Assembly: GCA_030447905.1 (NCBI GenBank)
Contig: JAUJNZ010000002.1
Location: 168,569-232,568 of the forward strand
DNA: 64,000 bases
Reading direction: 5' to 3'
DNA from: Thermoleophilaceae bacterium
Lineage (GTDB): Bacteria; Actinomycetota; Thermoleophilia; Solirubrobacterales; Thermoleophilaceae
Shown: one piece after another, positions 1-7,875 of the stretch
How the letters are laid out: each line of letters starts with the position of its first letter
Position numbering within the stretch: position 1 is the stretch's first letter
Program-made: the position numbers and the translations under genes
The notes under the pieces: generated by a model
Told to the model about the DNA's origin: nothing
The model's database searches: none
What the model saw: the letters and a program-made list of their open reading frames with translations, nothing else

Positions 1-6
1 CACCGT

Positions 7-372
7 CTACAGCGTGATGACCTGATCCGGCGGCTGCTCGGCCAGCGCGGCGTAGAGGTCCGGGAAGCACCCGACCGTCACGCCGTCCACCGTCCCGACC
101 GGGGAGGCCGCGCGCGGCGCACCCTTCGCCAGTCCCCGCTCGAGCGCGCACTGGTCGCACAGCATCAACAGCATCCCCTGCGCCCGTGCGACTCGACCGA
201 GCCGCTCGCCGAGCGGATCCCCCGCTCGCAGCACGAAGGTGTTGTCGTCGAAGAAGAACATCCCCACGACCTCGACCCCGTGGTCGCCGTCCTCGAGCTG
301 GGGGAGGATCATCTTGCCGAGCTTGTAGCTCGCCGTGTGACCTGAGGTCGAAAAGACGTAGGCGACCCTCAC
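7..372 (-). CDS. DsrE/DsrF-like small protein
   Basis: A 121-residue protein that opens with a beta strand and the stretch YVFSTSGHTASYKLGKM, followed by an acidic segment and a second hydrophobic strand (VVGMFFFDDNTF). This layout fits the DsrE/DsrF/TusD-like fold, whose members carry sulfur on a cysteine or act as small redox or adaptor proteins. It has two cysteines close together (LMLCDQCALERG, about residues 72-75), a possible redox or persulfide site. The ATG at 372 is the only good start. It lies about 100 bp from the end of the thioredoxin gene on the same strand, which fits a thiol role, but no partner is proven. The family call is from pattern, not alignment. Confidence 0.6.
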   Translation of the reverse strand: MRVAYVFSTSGHTASYKLGKMILPQLEDGDHGVEVVGMFFFDDNTFVLRAGDPLGERLGRVARAQGMLLMLCDQCALERGLAKGAPRAASPVGTVDGVTVGCFPDLYAALAEQPPDQVITL

Positions 373-470
373 GGCGGGGAGAGCCTAGCCGCCCCCCGCC
401 GATCCGGTCAACCGCGACGCTCTCCCGGCGACCCCACCGCGAGCCGTCGCAGAACGGGGATCGCGGCTCG

Positions 471-803
471 CTAGGCCGCGGCGAGGGCGGGCTCGAGCTG
501 CTGTACGAGCCGCGGCTTCGGGAGCGCCCCGACGATGGTCTCGGCCGGCTGGCCGTGCTTGAAGAGGATCATGGTGGGGATCGACATGACCTCATAGCGC
601 GCGGCCGTCTGCTGGTTGTCGTCGACGTTGAGCTTGACGATGCGCACGTCGTTGCGCTCGGTGGCGATCTCCTCGAGCACAGGGGCGACCACGCGGCAAG
701 GACCGCACCACGGCGCCCAGAAGTCGACGAGCACCGGCTCGGGCGACTCGATTACCTCGGCTTGGAAGTTGTTGTCGGTGACGTCGACGATCTGTCCGGC
801 CAC
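471..803 (-). CDS. trxA: thioredoxin
   Basis: Cytosolic thiol-disulfide oxidoreductase of 110 residues, the usual thioredoxin length. The active site WCGPC has its cysteines at about residues 33 and 36, and the cis-proline motif SIPT follows at about residue 76. I chose the GTG at 803 because AAAAGGAGCC lies just upstream and the protein then starts with the normal VxDVTDxNF beta strand. Starts further upstream add a low-complexity tail with no family resemblance. It would be reduced by thioredoxin reductase, which is not in the window. The polX gene is divergent, with about 100 bp between the starts. Confidence 0.95.
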   Translation of the reverse strand: MAGQIVDVTDNNFQAEVIESPEPVLVDFWAPWCGPCRVVAPVLEEIATERNDVRIVKLNVDDNQQTAARYEVMSIPTMILFKHGQPAETIVGALPKPRLVQQLEPALAAA

Positions 804-903
804 GGTGGCTCCTTTTGGGGGTTGACCTCTATGCTTCATTAAGTATAGCGAGGGACGGGCGGACCCCTCGGCACTCGGATCGAGCACTACCCTCTGAGCG
901 CAG

Positions 904-2646
904 ATGCGCAACGCCGACATCGCCGCCCACTTCAGCGAGCTTGCTGACCTCTACGAGCTCGACGGGGCGATCGTGCATCGGGTAGTCGCCTACCGCAACG
1001 CCGCGGCGGCCATCCGCGAGGCTCCTCGGTCGGTCGAGGAGCTCGCGCGCGCGGGGCGGGCCACGGAGCTCGCCGGGGTCGGCAAGACCATCGCCGAGAA
1101 GATCGAGACCCTTCTCGAGCGAGGTCGCCTCCCCCAGGCCGAGCGGCTGCTCGAGAAGTTCCCCGCCGGGCTGGTCGAGATCACCCGCATCCCCGGCTTC
1201 GGTCCCAAGCGGGCCCGCAAGGTGTTCGACGAGCTCGGGATCGGCACTCGGGAGGAGCTGCGCCGCGCCGCCGAGGAGCAGCGCCTGCGCGAGGTCCCCG
1301 GCTTCGGAGCGAGGGCCGAGGAGAGCGTCCTCGCCGCGCTCGCCGCCGACCCCGACGGCAGCGCCCGCGGACGAGTCCTCCTGTCGCGCGTCCGGGCCAT
1401 CGGCGAGGAGATCGTGGCGGCGCTGCGCGAGCACCCGGCCTGCCAGCGGGTCGAGCTCGCCGGCAGCGCGCGACGGATGGCCGAGACCTGCAAGGACGTC
1501 GACGTCGTCGCCGCGGCCACCGACCGCGCCGCGCTCGTCGAGGCCTTCCGCGCCCTGGCGCTGCTCGAGGTCACCTCGGCGAGCGAGTCGGGCGCCCGCG
1601 CCGTGACCCACAACGGGCTTCCGATCGACCTACGCGTCGTCGCGCCCGAGACCTTCGGCAACCTGCTCCAGCACTTGACGGGCTCAGGTCCCCACAACGA
1701 GGCGCTGCGCACCCAGGCCGTTCGCCGCGGGCTGCACGTGAGCGAGTACGGCGTGCTCGACGACGAGCGGGGAACCACGCACGCCTGCGCGACCGAAGAC
1801 GAGGTCTACCGCGTGCTCGGCCTCGTCTACGTCCCGCCCGAGCTGCGCGAGAACCGCGGCGAGCTCGAGGCGGCGCGCGCCCGCGAGCTCCCCGATCTCC
1901 TACGCGTCGACTCGCTGCGGGGCGACCTCCACTGCCACACGATCGCCTCCGACGGGCGCGCGAGCGTGGAGGGTATGGCCGCGGCGGCGCGCGAGCGCGG
2001 CCTCGACTACCTAGCCATCACCGACCACTCGGCCTCGCACGGGTTCGGCAAAGACGTCTCGCCCGACGCCCTGCGACGCCACATCGAGCACATCCGTGCG
2101 GTCGACGAGAGCCTCGGCGACGACTTTCGCCTGCTCGCGGGCTCGGAGGTCAACGTCCTCCCCGACGGGTCACTCGACTACGACGACGAGCTGCTCACCG
2201 AGCTCGACTGGGTGATCGCGAGCCTGCACTCCTCCTTTCGGCTGAGCGAGCAGGAGATGACCGACCGTATGGTGCGCGCGATCGAGCACCCGCTAGTCGA
2301 TGCGATCGGCCATCCCACCGGACGGCTGATCGAACGCCGCGACCCCTATGCGCTCGACCTCGACCACGTGTTCGAGGCCGCGGCCCGCAGCGGCACCTTT
2401 CTCGAGGTCAACGGCAACCCGAATCGCCGCGACCTGTCGGAGCGCAACGCGCGCCGGGCGATCGCCGCGGGGGTGACGCTCGTGGTCGACTCGGACGCAC
2501 ACGGCCCCGAGACGCTCGCCAACGTCGGGTACGGCGTCGCCACCGCCCGGCGAGCTTGGGTCGAGGGTCGCCATGTGGCCAACACCAGGCGCTGGGACGA
2601 GCTCGATCCCCTGCGCAGGCCCAGCTCGACGGCGGCCGACGCCTGA
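904..2646 (+). CDS. polX: DNA polymerase X family protein with PHP domain
   Basis: Repair polymerase/3'-5' exonuclease of 580 residues, full length for bacterial PolX. The N-terminal part has helix-hairpin-helix motifs ([27 protein letters not shown]) and the nucleotidyltransferase carboxylates in [10 protein letters not shown] (about residues 196-205). The C-terminal PHP domain starts near residue 340 with [12 protein letters not shown] and has the metal ligands ITDHSASHG and SDAHGPETL. The family fills short gaps in base-excision repair, and the PHP domain supplies Mn-dependent nuclease activity. It is transcribed away from trxA. Its last 300 bp are overlapped on the other strand by a membrane-protein reading frame. 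Confidence 0.95.
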   Translation: MRNADIAAHFSELADLYELDGAIVHRVVAYRNAAAAIREAPRSVEELARAGRATELAGVGKTIAEKIETLLERGRLPQAERLLEKFPAGLVEITRIPGFGPKRARKVFDELGIGTREELRRAAEEQRLREVPGFGARAEESVLAALAADPDGSARGRVLLSRVRAIGEEIVAALREHPACQRVELAGSARRMAETCKDVDVVAAATDRAALVEAFRALALLEVTSASESGARAVTHNGLPIDLRVVAPETFGNLLQHLTGSGPHNEALRTQAVRRGLHVSEYGVLDDERGTTHACATEDEVYRVLGLVYVPPELRENRGELEAARARELPDLLRVDSLRGDLHCHTIASDGRASVEGMAAAARERGLDYLAITDHSASHGFGKDVSPDALRRHIEHIRAVDESLGDDFRLLAGSEVNVLPDGSLDYDDELLTELDWVIASLHSSFRLSEQEMTDRMVRAIEHPLVDAIGHPTGRLIERRDPYALDLDHVFEAAARSGTFLEVNGNPNRRDLSERNARRAIAAGVTLVVDSDAHGPETLANVGYGVATARRAWVEGRHVANTRRWDELDPLRRPSSTAADA

Positions 2647-3170
2647 ACCTCGGTCGGCTCGCCCGTGGGCTCGAACCGGCGGAAGCCGGGGGTGCGAAGC
2701 AGGCGCGTCGGCTTGAAGGCCGAGGTGCGCTCGACGTAGAAACGCACGCCGTCGCGACCCTCGACGGCAGCGACCGCCGTCGACTGCTTGCGCCACAGGA
2801 GCGCGAAGAGCAGCGCGTAGCCCGCGGCGACGGCCGTGATCTGTGGCAGCAGGTACCCGATGCCACCGGCGAGCACGGTGTAGGCGGCGAGCCCCCAGAG
2901 GCGGTTGAAGAGGATCGTCCCGGGCTCGAGCTCGGGGAGGGTGGGGCTGTGGCGGGCGGTGGCCATGAGGCGCGAGATGCCGTTCGAGGCCTGGAGGCGC
3001 CGGCCCAGCCAGGCGCCGATCGCCGCAGCGACTATCCACCAGCCGGCGGCGAAAAGCGCAAGGCCGGAGTCCCCGCGGCCGCCCGCCCCGACCACGGCCA
3101 CCAGCCCCAGGGCGCTCGCCGAGCCGGCGAAGAGCAGCGTCGCCGCGCGGAGGAACTCGGGAAAGCGCAC
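2346..3170 (-). CDS. membrane protein of unknown function
   Basis: The first 185 residues look like a real protein: two hydrophobic helices (about residues 8-30 and 37-55), a basic linker, two more helices (about 85-125), then a soluble segment RDGVRFYVERTSAFKPTRLLRTPGFRR. I do not recognise the family. After about residue 175 the frame runs on antisense to the 3' end of polX for 301 bp and becomes arginine/serine-rich, so the natural stop has probably been lost to an indel or mutation and the authentic protein likely ends near 2645. It sits 18 bp downstream of otsB on the same strand and may be co-transcribed with it. Confidence 0.55.
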   Translation of the reverse strand: MRFPEFLRAATLLFAGSASALGLVAVVGAGGRGDSGLALFAAGWWIVAAAIGAWLGRRLQASNGISRLMATARHSPTLPELEPGTILFNRLWGLAAYTVLAGGIGYLLPQITAVAAGYALLFALLWRKQSTAVAAVEGRDGVRFYVERTSAFKPTRLLRTPGFRRFEPTGEPTEVQASAAVELGLRRGSSSSQRLVLATWRPSTQARRAVATPYPTLASVSGPCASESTTSVTPAAIARRALRSDRSRRFGLPLTSRKVPLRAAASNTWSRSSA

Positions 3171-3188
3171 GGGCGCAGGCGCCTTGCC

Positions 3189-4004
3189 TCAGGGCTCGCC
3201 GGCGAGGACGGCGAGCACGTCCACGAACCCGCTCACCCCGTCGAGCGCTAGGTCGGCCTGCGACACGATCTCCGGCGGACCGTCCTCCGAGGCGACGCCG
3301 ACCCGCACCGCGGCCTCGAGCGTACCTTCGGTCACGAGCCCGTCAAGCGCCTCGAAGCCATCCAGATCGGTGCGGTCGTCGCCGGCGAACAGGGCGGCGC
3401 GCACGTCGCTCCCCTCGACCATGGAGCGGACGGCGCGGCCCTTGTCGATAGCCACGGGGGGTCGCACCTCGAGCACCTTGCGCCCCCAGTGGGTCAACAG
3501 TCCCTCACTCTCGGCGGCGCCAGCCACCTCCTGCTCGAGGCGCTCCTGAGCCGCGGACTCGTCCGGGGCCCCGCGCCAGTGGAAGGCGAAGATCGGCCCC
3601 TTGTCCTCGAGTCGCACGCCCAGCCTGCGCAGGTCCGAGCCCTCTAGCTCGCCGGCGAAGCGACGCACCTGGTCGGCGCCCTGCTCGAACTCAGGCATCT
3701 GCTCCGGCTCGCGCGCGCCGGCGCCGAGCAGCTCGGCTCCGTGGTAGCCCGCGTAGGCGAGGCTGCCGACCCCGACGAGCCTCCGGGCGTCCCCGGCCCC
3801 ACGCCCCGATACGCAGCCCACGACCGCATAGCGGCGCCCGAGCGCCCCGAGCAGCCGCGCCGTGCGCTCCGAGACGCGGGCGAGGTCGGCCTGCTCGACG
3901 ATCGGGGCGAGGGTGCCGTCGATGTCGCAGATGATCGCGGCGCGCTCCGGCGCCTCGAGGAGCGGCTGAAGCGCCTCGGCCAGCTCGCCTCGGGTGGGGG
4001 GCAT
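3189..4004 (-). CDS. otsB: trehalose-6-phosphate phosphatase
   Basis: HAD-family phosphatase of 271 residues that would dephosphorylate trehalose 6-phosphate to trehalose, a compatible solute. Motif I is CDIDGTLAP (about residues 30-38); the later RPPVAIDKGRAV and FAGDDRTDLDGFEAL match the lysine and motif III/IV aspartates of OtsB proteins. The start at 4004 gives a normal N-terminus MPPTRGELAEAL; earlier starts only add a low-complexity extension. No trehalose-phosphate synthase (otsA) is visible in the window, so the partner must lie elsewhere. The gene ends 18 bp before the downstream membrane-protein gene. Confidence 0.92.
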   Translation of the reverse strand: MPPTRGELAEALQPLLEAPERAAIICDIDGTLAPIVEQADLARVSERTARLLGALGRRYAVVGCVSGRGAGDARRLVGVGSLAYAGYHGAELLGAGAREPEQMPEFEQGADQVRRFAGELEGSDLRRLGVRLEDKGPIFAFHWRGAPDESAAQERLEQEVAGAAESEGLLTHWGRKVLEVRPPVAIDKGRAVRSMVEGSDVRAALFAGDDRTDLDGFEALDGLVTEGTLEAAVRVGVASEDGPPEIVSQADLALDGVSGFVDVLAVLAGEP

Positions 4005-4148
4005 AGGCCCAGTATGCCGTGGCCCCTCTGACAGCGAAGTTGCGACGCGAGGCGAAGCCGCGACAGAATGGCGCGCGGCCACGCTCGGAAGCTCGTGCGC
4101 GCGTGCGGAAGTACTCGAAAGCCCTCGGGCGGGCGGGGACCGCGGAGC

Positions 4149-4340
4149 CTATCGCCCGACCCGCCCCAGGTTCTCCTCGCCCTTCTCGACGGCCTGGTCG
4201 TCGGTCTCGGGGTTGCCCGGCGGCGCGGTCTGCTGAGAGACGTCCTCGTCCGCCCCCGACTCCGAGCGAGCCTCGGGGCGCTCGTCCTGCGCGATGTCCT
4301 CTTCGTGCTGGGGGGTCATGCCCTCGTCGCTTTTCGCCAT
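4149..4340 (-). CDS. small acidic hydrophilic protein
   Basis: A 63-residue protein rich in Glu, Asp, Gln and Pro, with no cysteine and no hydrophobic segment, so probably intrinsically disordered and cytosolic. The methionine at 4340 or the one at 4319, which has GAGG upstream, could be the start. Two similar small charged proteins occur at 13773 and 59871. Nothing in the sequence gives a function. Confidence 0.5.
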   Translation of the reverse strand: MAKSDEGMTPQHEEDIAQDERPEARSESGADEDVSQQTAPPGNPETDDQAVEKGEENLGRVGR

Positions 4341-4395
4341 GGGTCTGCGTACCCAGGGCGTGATCTCGGCCAAACGCGGAGGGGGCGTCGCTCTA

Positions 4396-4540
4396 CCCGA
4401 TGAGCTGGCTCGGGGCGACACCTGGCTGCGCTTCCTGAGCTGGATGGCGGTGGGCTGGTGGTCTACTTCGCCTACCAGCCGGTCGCGGAGCGTAGTGGCG
4501 CGGCGCCAAGCCGGCGCGGCCATCGGCGGCGCGCAGTAAG
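4396..4540 (+). pseudogene. C-terminal scrap of an amino-acid permease
   Basis: A stretch reading GDTWLRFLSWMAVG, followed after one frameshift by VVYFAY, matches the last transmembrane helix typical of cationic amino-acid transporters of the APC superfamily (TWLRF..WM..GL.VYF.Y). It has no start and no upstream helices. It is not related to the end of the intact permease at 7876. I read it as the tail of a deleted transporter gene. Confidence 0.5.
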
Positions 4541-4627
4541 GTTCGCTCCGACAGGCGCTGTTTGCCGCGCCGGACAGGAGGGGTAGACGGCGCCTACACT
4601 TTCCGACCCAAGAAGGAGCGCAAAGCA

Positions 4628-5107
4628 ATGGAGGCAGCTCAAGGTTCCGGGGCCGACGCAAGGCGAGAGGGCGCCAAGGAGGGGGCGGGGCGCACGCTCG
4701 CGCAGGCCTTCTGCCTGGTGACGGGGCTCGTGCTGGTCGCGGTCGGGGTGCTCGGCTTCCTCTTTGGCGGAAACGACTTCACCACGGGGCCCGGCGTGAG
4801 CGGCGAGCCGTTCATCGTCTTCGAGGTAAACGGTTGGCACAACATCGTCCACCTCGCCACCGGCGCGTTCCTCTTGCTGATGGCCGCCAAGCCCGCCACG
4901 GCGATCACCGGTGCGCTCATCTTCGGCGTGGTCTACCTCGCGGTCACCGTCCTGGGCTTCATCGACGGCGACGACCTGCTCACCCTCGCTCCGGTCAACA
5001 CGCCCGACAACTTCCTGCACCTCGCGCTGGCGGTCGTCGCCATCCTCATCGGCGTATCCGCCGGAGGGCTCGTGGGCTCCGCGCGCCGCGGCTCCCAGGC
5101 GACCTGA
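4628..5107 (+). CDS. DUF4383 membrane protein, copy 1
   Basis: A 159-residue protein with a short charged N-terminus (about 28 residues) and four predicted membrane helices (about 30-50, 75-95, 100-120, 130-150). The conserved segment VNGWHNIVHLATGAFLLL is the hallmark of DUF4383, a family of actinobacterial inner-membrane proteins of unknown function. The ATG at 4628 has AAGGAG ten bases upstream. A near-identical copy lies at 39535: the first 137 nt and last 110 nt are virtually the same, including the ribosome-binding site, while the middle 250 nt has diverged. Confidence 0.9.
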   Translation: MEAAQGSGADARREGAKEGAGRTLAQAFCLVTGLVLVAVGVLGFLFGGNDFTTGPGVSGEPFIVFEVNGWHNIVHLATGAFLLLMAAKPATAITGALIFGVVYLAVTVLGFIDGDDLLTLAPVNTPDNFLHLALAVVAILIGVSAGGLVGSARRGSQAT

Positions 5108-5159
5108 CGCACCCGGCGGGCCGCCGGGCCCTGGGATAATCTCCGGCTAGAGGCTCGCC

Positions 5160-6122
5160 GTGTACCACCCACAGGGCACCCACGTCGTACCGGGCATGAC
5201 CCCCGAGCAGCGCCGCCGGGCGCAGCGCTGGGAAATGCCGGCGGTGGCCGTCGCGCTGCTGGTCATCCCCTACCTGCTGCTCAACTACTTCCGGCTGGGA
5301 AGCGGCTTCGGGACCGCGGTCGATGTTCTCTACATAGGCATATGGACGTTCTTCGTGGTCGAGGCGCTCGCCATGGTTCGGCTCGCTCCCGACAACTGGG
5401 ACTGGGCCAAGCGCAACGTGCTCGACATCACGATCATCGTCGTGACCGCCCCGTTCGAATTCCTCCCCCCCGGTTTTGAGGTGCTCCAGTGCCTGTGGGT
5501 GCTGCGGATCCTCGACTTGGCGCCGGTCATCCACCGGTACGTCTTCCGAATCACCGTGGTGCGCTTCGCCTTCCTGTTGTGGGGGCTCACGGTCTTCGCC
5601 GGCGGGCTCGCCTACGCCCAGCTCGAGCGCCGGTCGGAGGAGCCCCCGACGCTGTTCGAGGGCTTCTACTGGGTCAACACGACGATCTCGACCGTCGGCT
5701 ACGGCGACTTTCTGCCGACCACCTGGCAGACGAGCGTGCTCGCCATGGGACTCCAGGCGATGGGCGTGGTCCTCGGCGCCATCCTCGTGGCGGGGATCCT
5801 CCCCCTCTTCGACCGCGAGTTCGCCGAGGGCTTCAGCCGGCGCATCACCGAGAAGGTCGAGAACCTGACCGGCGAGGTCGACGAGCTCGAGGCCGACGTC
5901 GCCGACATCGAGGCGGACATCGACAGGATCGCTCGCGGAGAGAGCTCTCAGGACCGAGTCCTGGGACAGATCGCGCGTGATCTCGCGGACGTCCGCGAGA
6001 AGATCGGAGCAGAGGGCCCCCACGCCGCGATGCCGCGCAACGGGGGCGACTCGCACCGAACCGCCACCGCGGCGGGTGGCGACGGGGCCGACGAGGGTAC
6101 GTCGGCGCCCGCGGGCACTTAG
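5160..6122 (+). CDS. potassium channel family protein
   Basis: A 320-residue integral membrane protein with a voltage-gated-channel-like core. Helices run from about residue 27 to 200; the S4-like segment RILDLAPVIHRYVFRITVVRF carries spaced basic residues. The selectivity filter TVGYGD lies in TTISTVGYGDFLPTT. After the last pore helix comes an acidic coiled coil (about residues 215-280), which may drive tetramer assembly, and a low-complexity tail. The GTG at 5160 and the ATG at 5196 are both possible starts. The family conducts K+ and sets membrane potential; no ligand-binding RCK domain is visible. Confidence 0.88.
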   Translation: MYHPQGTHVVPGMTPEQRRRAQRWEMPAVAVALLVIPYLLLNYFRLGSGFGTAVDVLYIGIWTFFVVEALAMVRLAPDNWDWAKRNVLDITIIVVTAPFEFLPPGFEVLQCLWVLRILDLAPVIHRYVFRITVVRFAFLLWGLTVFAGGLAYAQLERRSEEPPTLFEGFYWVNTTISTVGYGDFLPTTWQTSVLAMGLQAMGVVLGAILVAGILPLFDREFAEGFSRRITEKVENLTGEVDELEADVADIEADIDRIARGESSQDRVLGQIARDLADVREKIGAEGPHAAMPRNGGDSHRTATAAGGDGADEGTSAPAGT

Positions 6123-6140
6123 GCTCGCGGCGGGTCCGGG

Positions 6141-7328
6141 TCACTCCGAGGAGTGTCCATCCTCGATCAGGTGGGGCACGAAGCGGCTCAGGTTGTCGGT
6201 GATGAGGCCGTCGCTCTCACGGATGCCCATCCCCGCGGGCTCACCGTCGACCACCCAGGCGCCGACGACCGGGTGGTTGGGCCCGTCGCAGGCGGGGACG
6301 GGCGCGAACTCCTGGTAGACGAAGCCCTCTGCTCCGTAGTCGCCGCCCGTCTCGAGCCGAACGCCGTGGTCAGGGGCGAATATCTCGATGTTCTCGCCTT
6401 CACGGGAGAGAAGCGGCTTGCGCACGTACTCCGGCATGTGGCGCGGGGAGTCGAAGTAGGTGGCAAGCAGGTTCGGATGACCCGGGAAGAGCTCCCAGAG
6501 CACGGGTAGGAGGCCCTTGTTGGACCACAGCATCTTGTAGATCGGCTCGATCCAGACCGTCTGGTTGACGCCCTCGCCCATCCAGTCGAGGCAATGCCTG
6601 GCGAACGGCTCGGTGACCATCCACTCCCACGGGTAGAGCTTGAAGATGCGCTCGATGTGGCAATCGGCGGTGTCGACGAAGCCGAGCAGCGGGTTCCAGC
6701 CGATCTGCTCCATGGCGAGCGACCGGGTCGGGTGCCCGGCCTGCGCGGCGGTGTCCTGGACGTAGGCGACGTTCATGAGGTCCTCGCCGCTGCGCTCGGC
6801 CGTGGTGTGCGCGAAGTGGATCAGGCTTCCTTCGGGTAGCTGGCGCTGCCAGGCGAGGATCAGGCGCTCGTGGATCTCGTTCCACTGGTCACGGTCGGGA
6901 AAGCGGTCCTCTAGCCAGTTCCACTGGACGACGGCGGACTCGACGAGCGCGGTCGGGGTGTCGGCGTTGAACTCGAGCAGCTTGGCGGGCCCGCGGCCGT
7001 CGTAGCGCAGGTCGAAGCGTCCGAGCACGCTCGGGGGCTCCGAGTGCCAGGTCTCGGCGATCCGCTCGACCGCGCCGTCGGGGATGCCGAGTCGGCGGTA
7101 CAGCCCTCCCTCGACGATGCGGTCGCCCGCGGCGACGCACATCTCGAACAGCTCGGCGGTCACCCGCTCGAGCTCGCGGATCTCCTCCTCGACGAAGGCG
7201 TAGTAGGCCGCGTCTTCCCAGTAGGGCCGAAGTGACCCGTCGGGGTGGCGGGTCTCGCAGTAGACGAGGCCCTGAGCGGAGACGATCTCGCGCCAGTCGG
7301 GGCGTGCCTCGATCCTGACCCGGCGCAT
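6141..7328 (-). CDS. glutathionylspermidine synthase-like ATP-grasp enzyme (YgiC/YjfC type)
   Basis: A 395-residue protein that is full length for the stand-alone synthetase domain of glutathionylspermidine synthase. Family segments include LRYDGRGPAKLLEFNADTP (near residue 110), WEWMVTEPFARHCLD, IEPIYKMLWSNKGLLPVLWELFPGHPNLL and the end VVGAWVVDGEPAGMGIRESDG. These form the ATP-grasp fold that joins a carboxylate to an amine. Actinobacteria of this type usually lack glutathione, so the substrate is probably a different peptide. The next gene on the strand side upstream (7350-7799) is a YgiB-like lipoprotein, the same pairing as ygiB-ygiC in E. coli. Confidence 0.88.
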   Translation of the reverse strand: MRRVRIEARPDWREIVSAQGLVYCETRHPDGSLRPYWEDAAYYAFVEEEIRELERVTAELFEMCVAAGDRIVEGGLYRRLGIPDGAVERIAETWHSEPPSVLGRFDLRYDGRGPAKLLEFNADTPTALVESAVVQWNWLEDRFPDRDQWNEIHERLILAWQRQLPEGSLIHFAHTTAERSGEDLMNVAYVQDTAAQAGHPTRSLAMEQIGWNPLLGFVDTADCHIERIFKLYPWEWMVTEPFARHCLDWMGEGVNQTVWIEPIYKMLWSNKGLLPVLWELFPGHPNLLATYFDSPRHMPEYVRKPLLSREGENIEIFAPDHGVRLETGGDYGAEGFVYQEFAPVPACDGPNHPVVGAWVVDGEPAGMGIRESDGLITDNLSRFVPHLIEDGHSSE

Positions 7329-7349
7329 GCCCCGGCCCGGCTGGAAGAG

Positions 7350-7799
7350 CTAGCTGCCGGAGCTCTTCGACCGCTTGCGGTCGCCGTCTTCCTCTTCGCC
7401 GCCAGAGTCCGCGAGCTCTCGGACGCCGGTGCCGCTCTCCTGCGCGTTGGCGCCGAAGCCGCCCCGCGCGGAGATCGAGCCCGAGTCGGCGGGATCGATG
7501 TTCTCGCCCCCCTCGACGCGGCTGCCGATCGAAGTGTCGCCCGAGCCCCCGAAGTTCCACTGGTACCGACCGCCGATCCCGTCCTCGGCCTCGTCGTCGC
7601 AGAACCTCACATCGACGATCCGGGTCGTGTTGCGGTCGATGCAGCGGGCGAGGTCGTCGCCACCGCAACCGGCGAGGAAGGTCACCGCAACGCCGCCGAG
7701 CAGCGCGGTGCGAACCGCGTGCGAGCGGCGGCTCGCCTCGACGACCTCGGTCCGAGAGGCGTCGGATACATAGAACGAGCGGTGGCCGGGTCGGGTCAT
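7350..7799 (-). CDS. YgiB-like (DUF1190-like) lipoprotein
   Basis: A 149-residue exported protein. A basic N-terminus leads into a hydrophobic helix ending in the lipobox FLAGC (Cys about 45), so it should be lipid-anchored outside the membrane. It has a second conserved cysteine shortly after, then a low-complexity tail containing SARGGFGANAQESG, which resembles the RGGFGES motif at the end of E. coli YgiB. It ends 21 bp before the ATP-grasp gene start and is surely in the same operon. It is shorter than YgiB (about 220 residues). The assignment rests on gene order plus these two features. Confidence 0.6.
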   Translation of the reverse strand: MTRPGHRSFYVSDASRTEVVEASRRSHAVRTALLGGVAVTFLAGCGGDDLARCIDRNTTRIVDVRFCDDEAEDGIGGRYQWNFGGSGDTSIGSRVEGGENIDPADSGSISARGGFGANAQESGTGVRELADSGGEEEDGDRKRSKSSGS

Positions 7800-7875
7800 G
7801 GGGATCGCGTGGTCGAAGGAGCGTCTGGTGAAGGCGGGGACAAGATAGCGAAGAGGGTGGGGAGGTGCTTAGGTT

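Noticed and set aside
186-842. Long plus-strand open frame across the DsrE-like and thioredoxin genes
   Set aside because: Arginine-rich antisense shadow; the minus-strand proteins match families.
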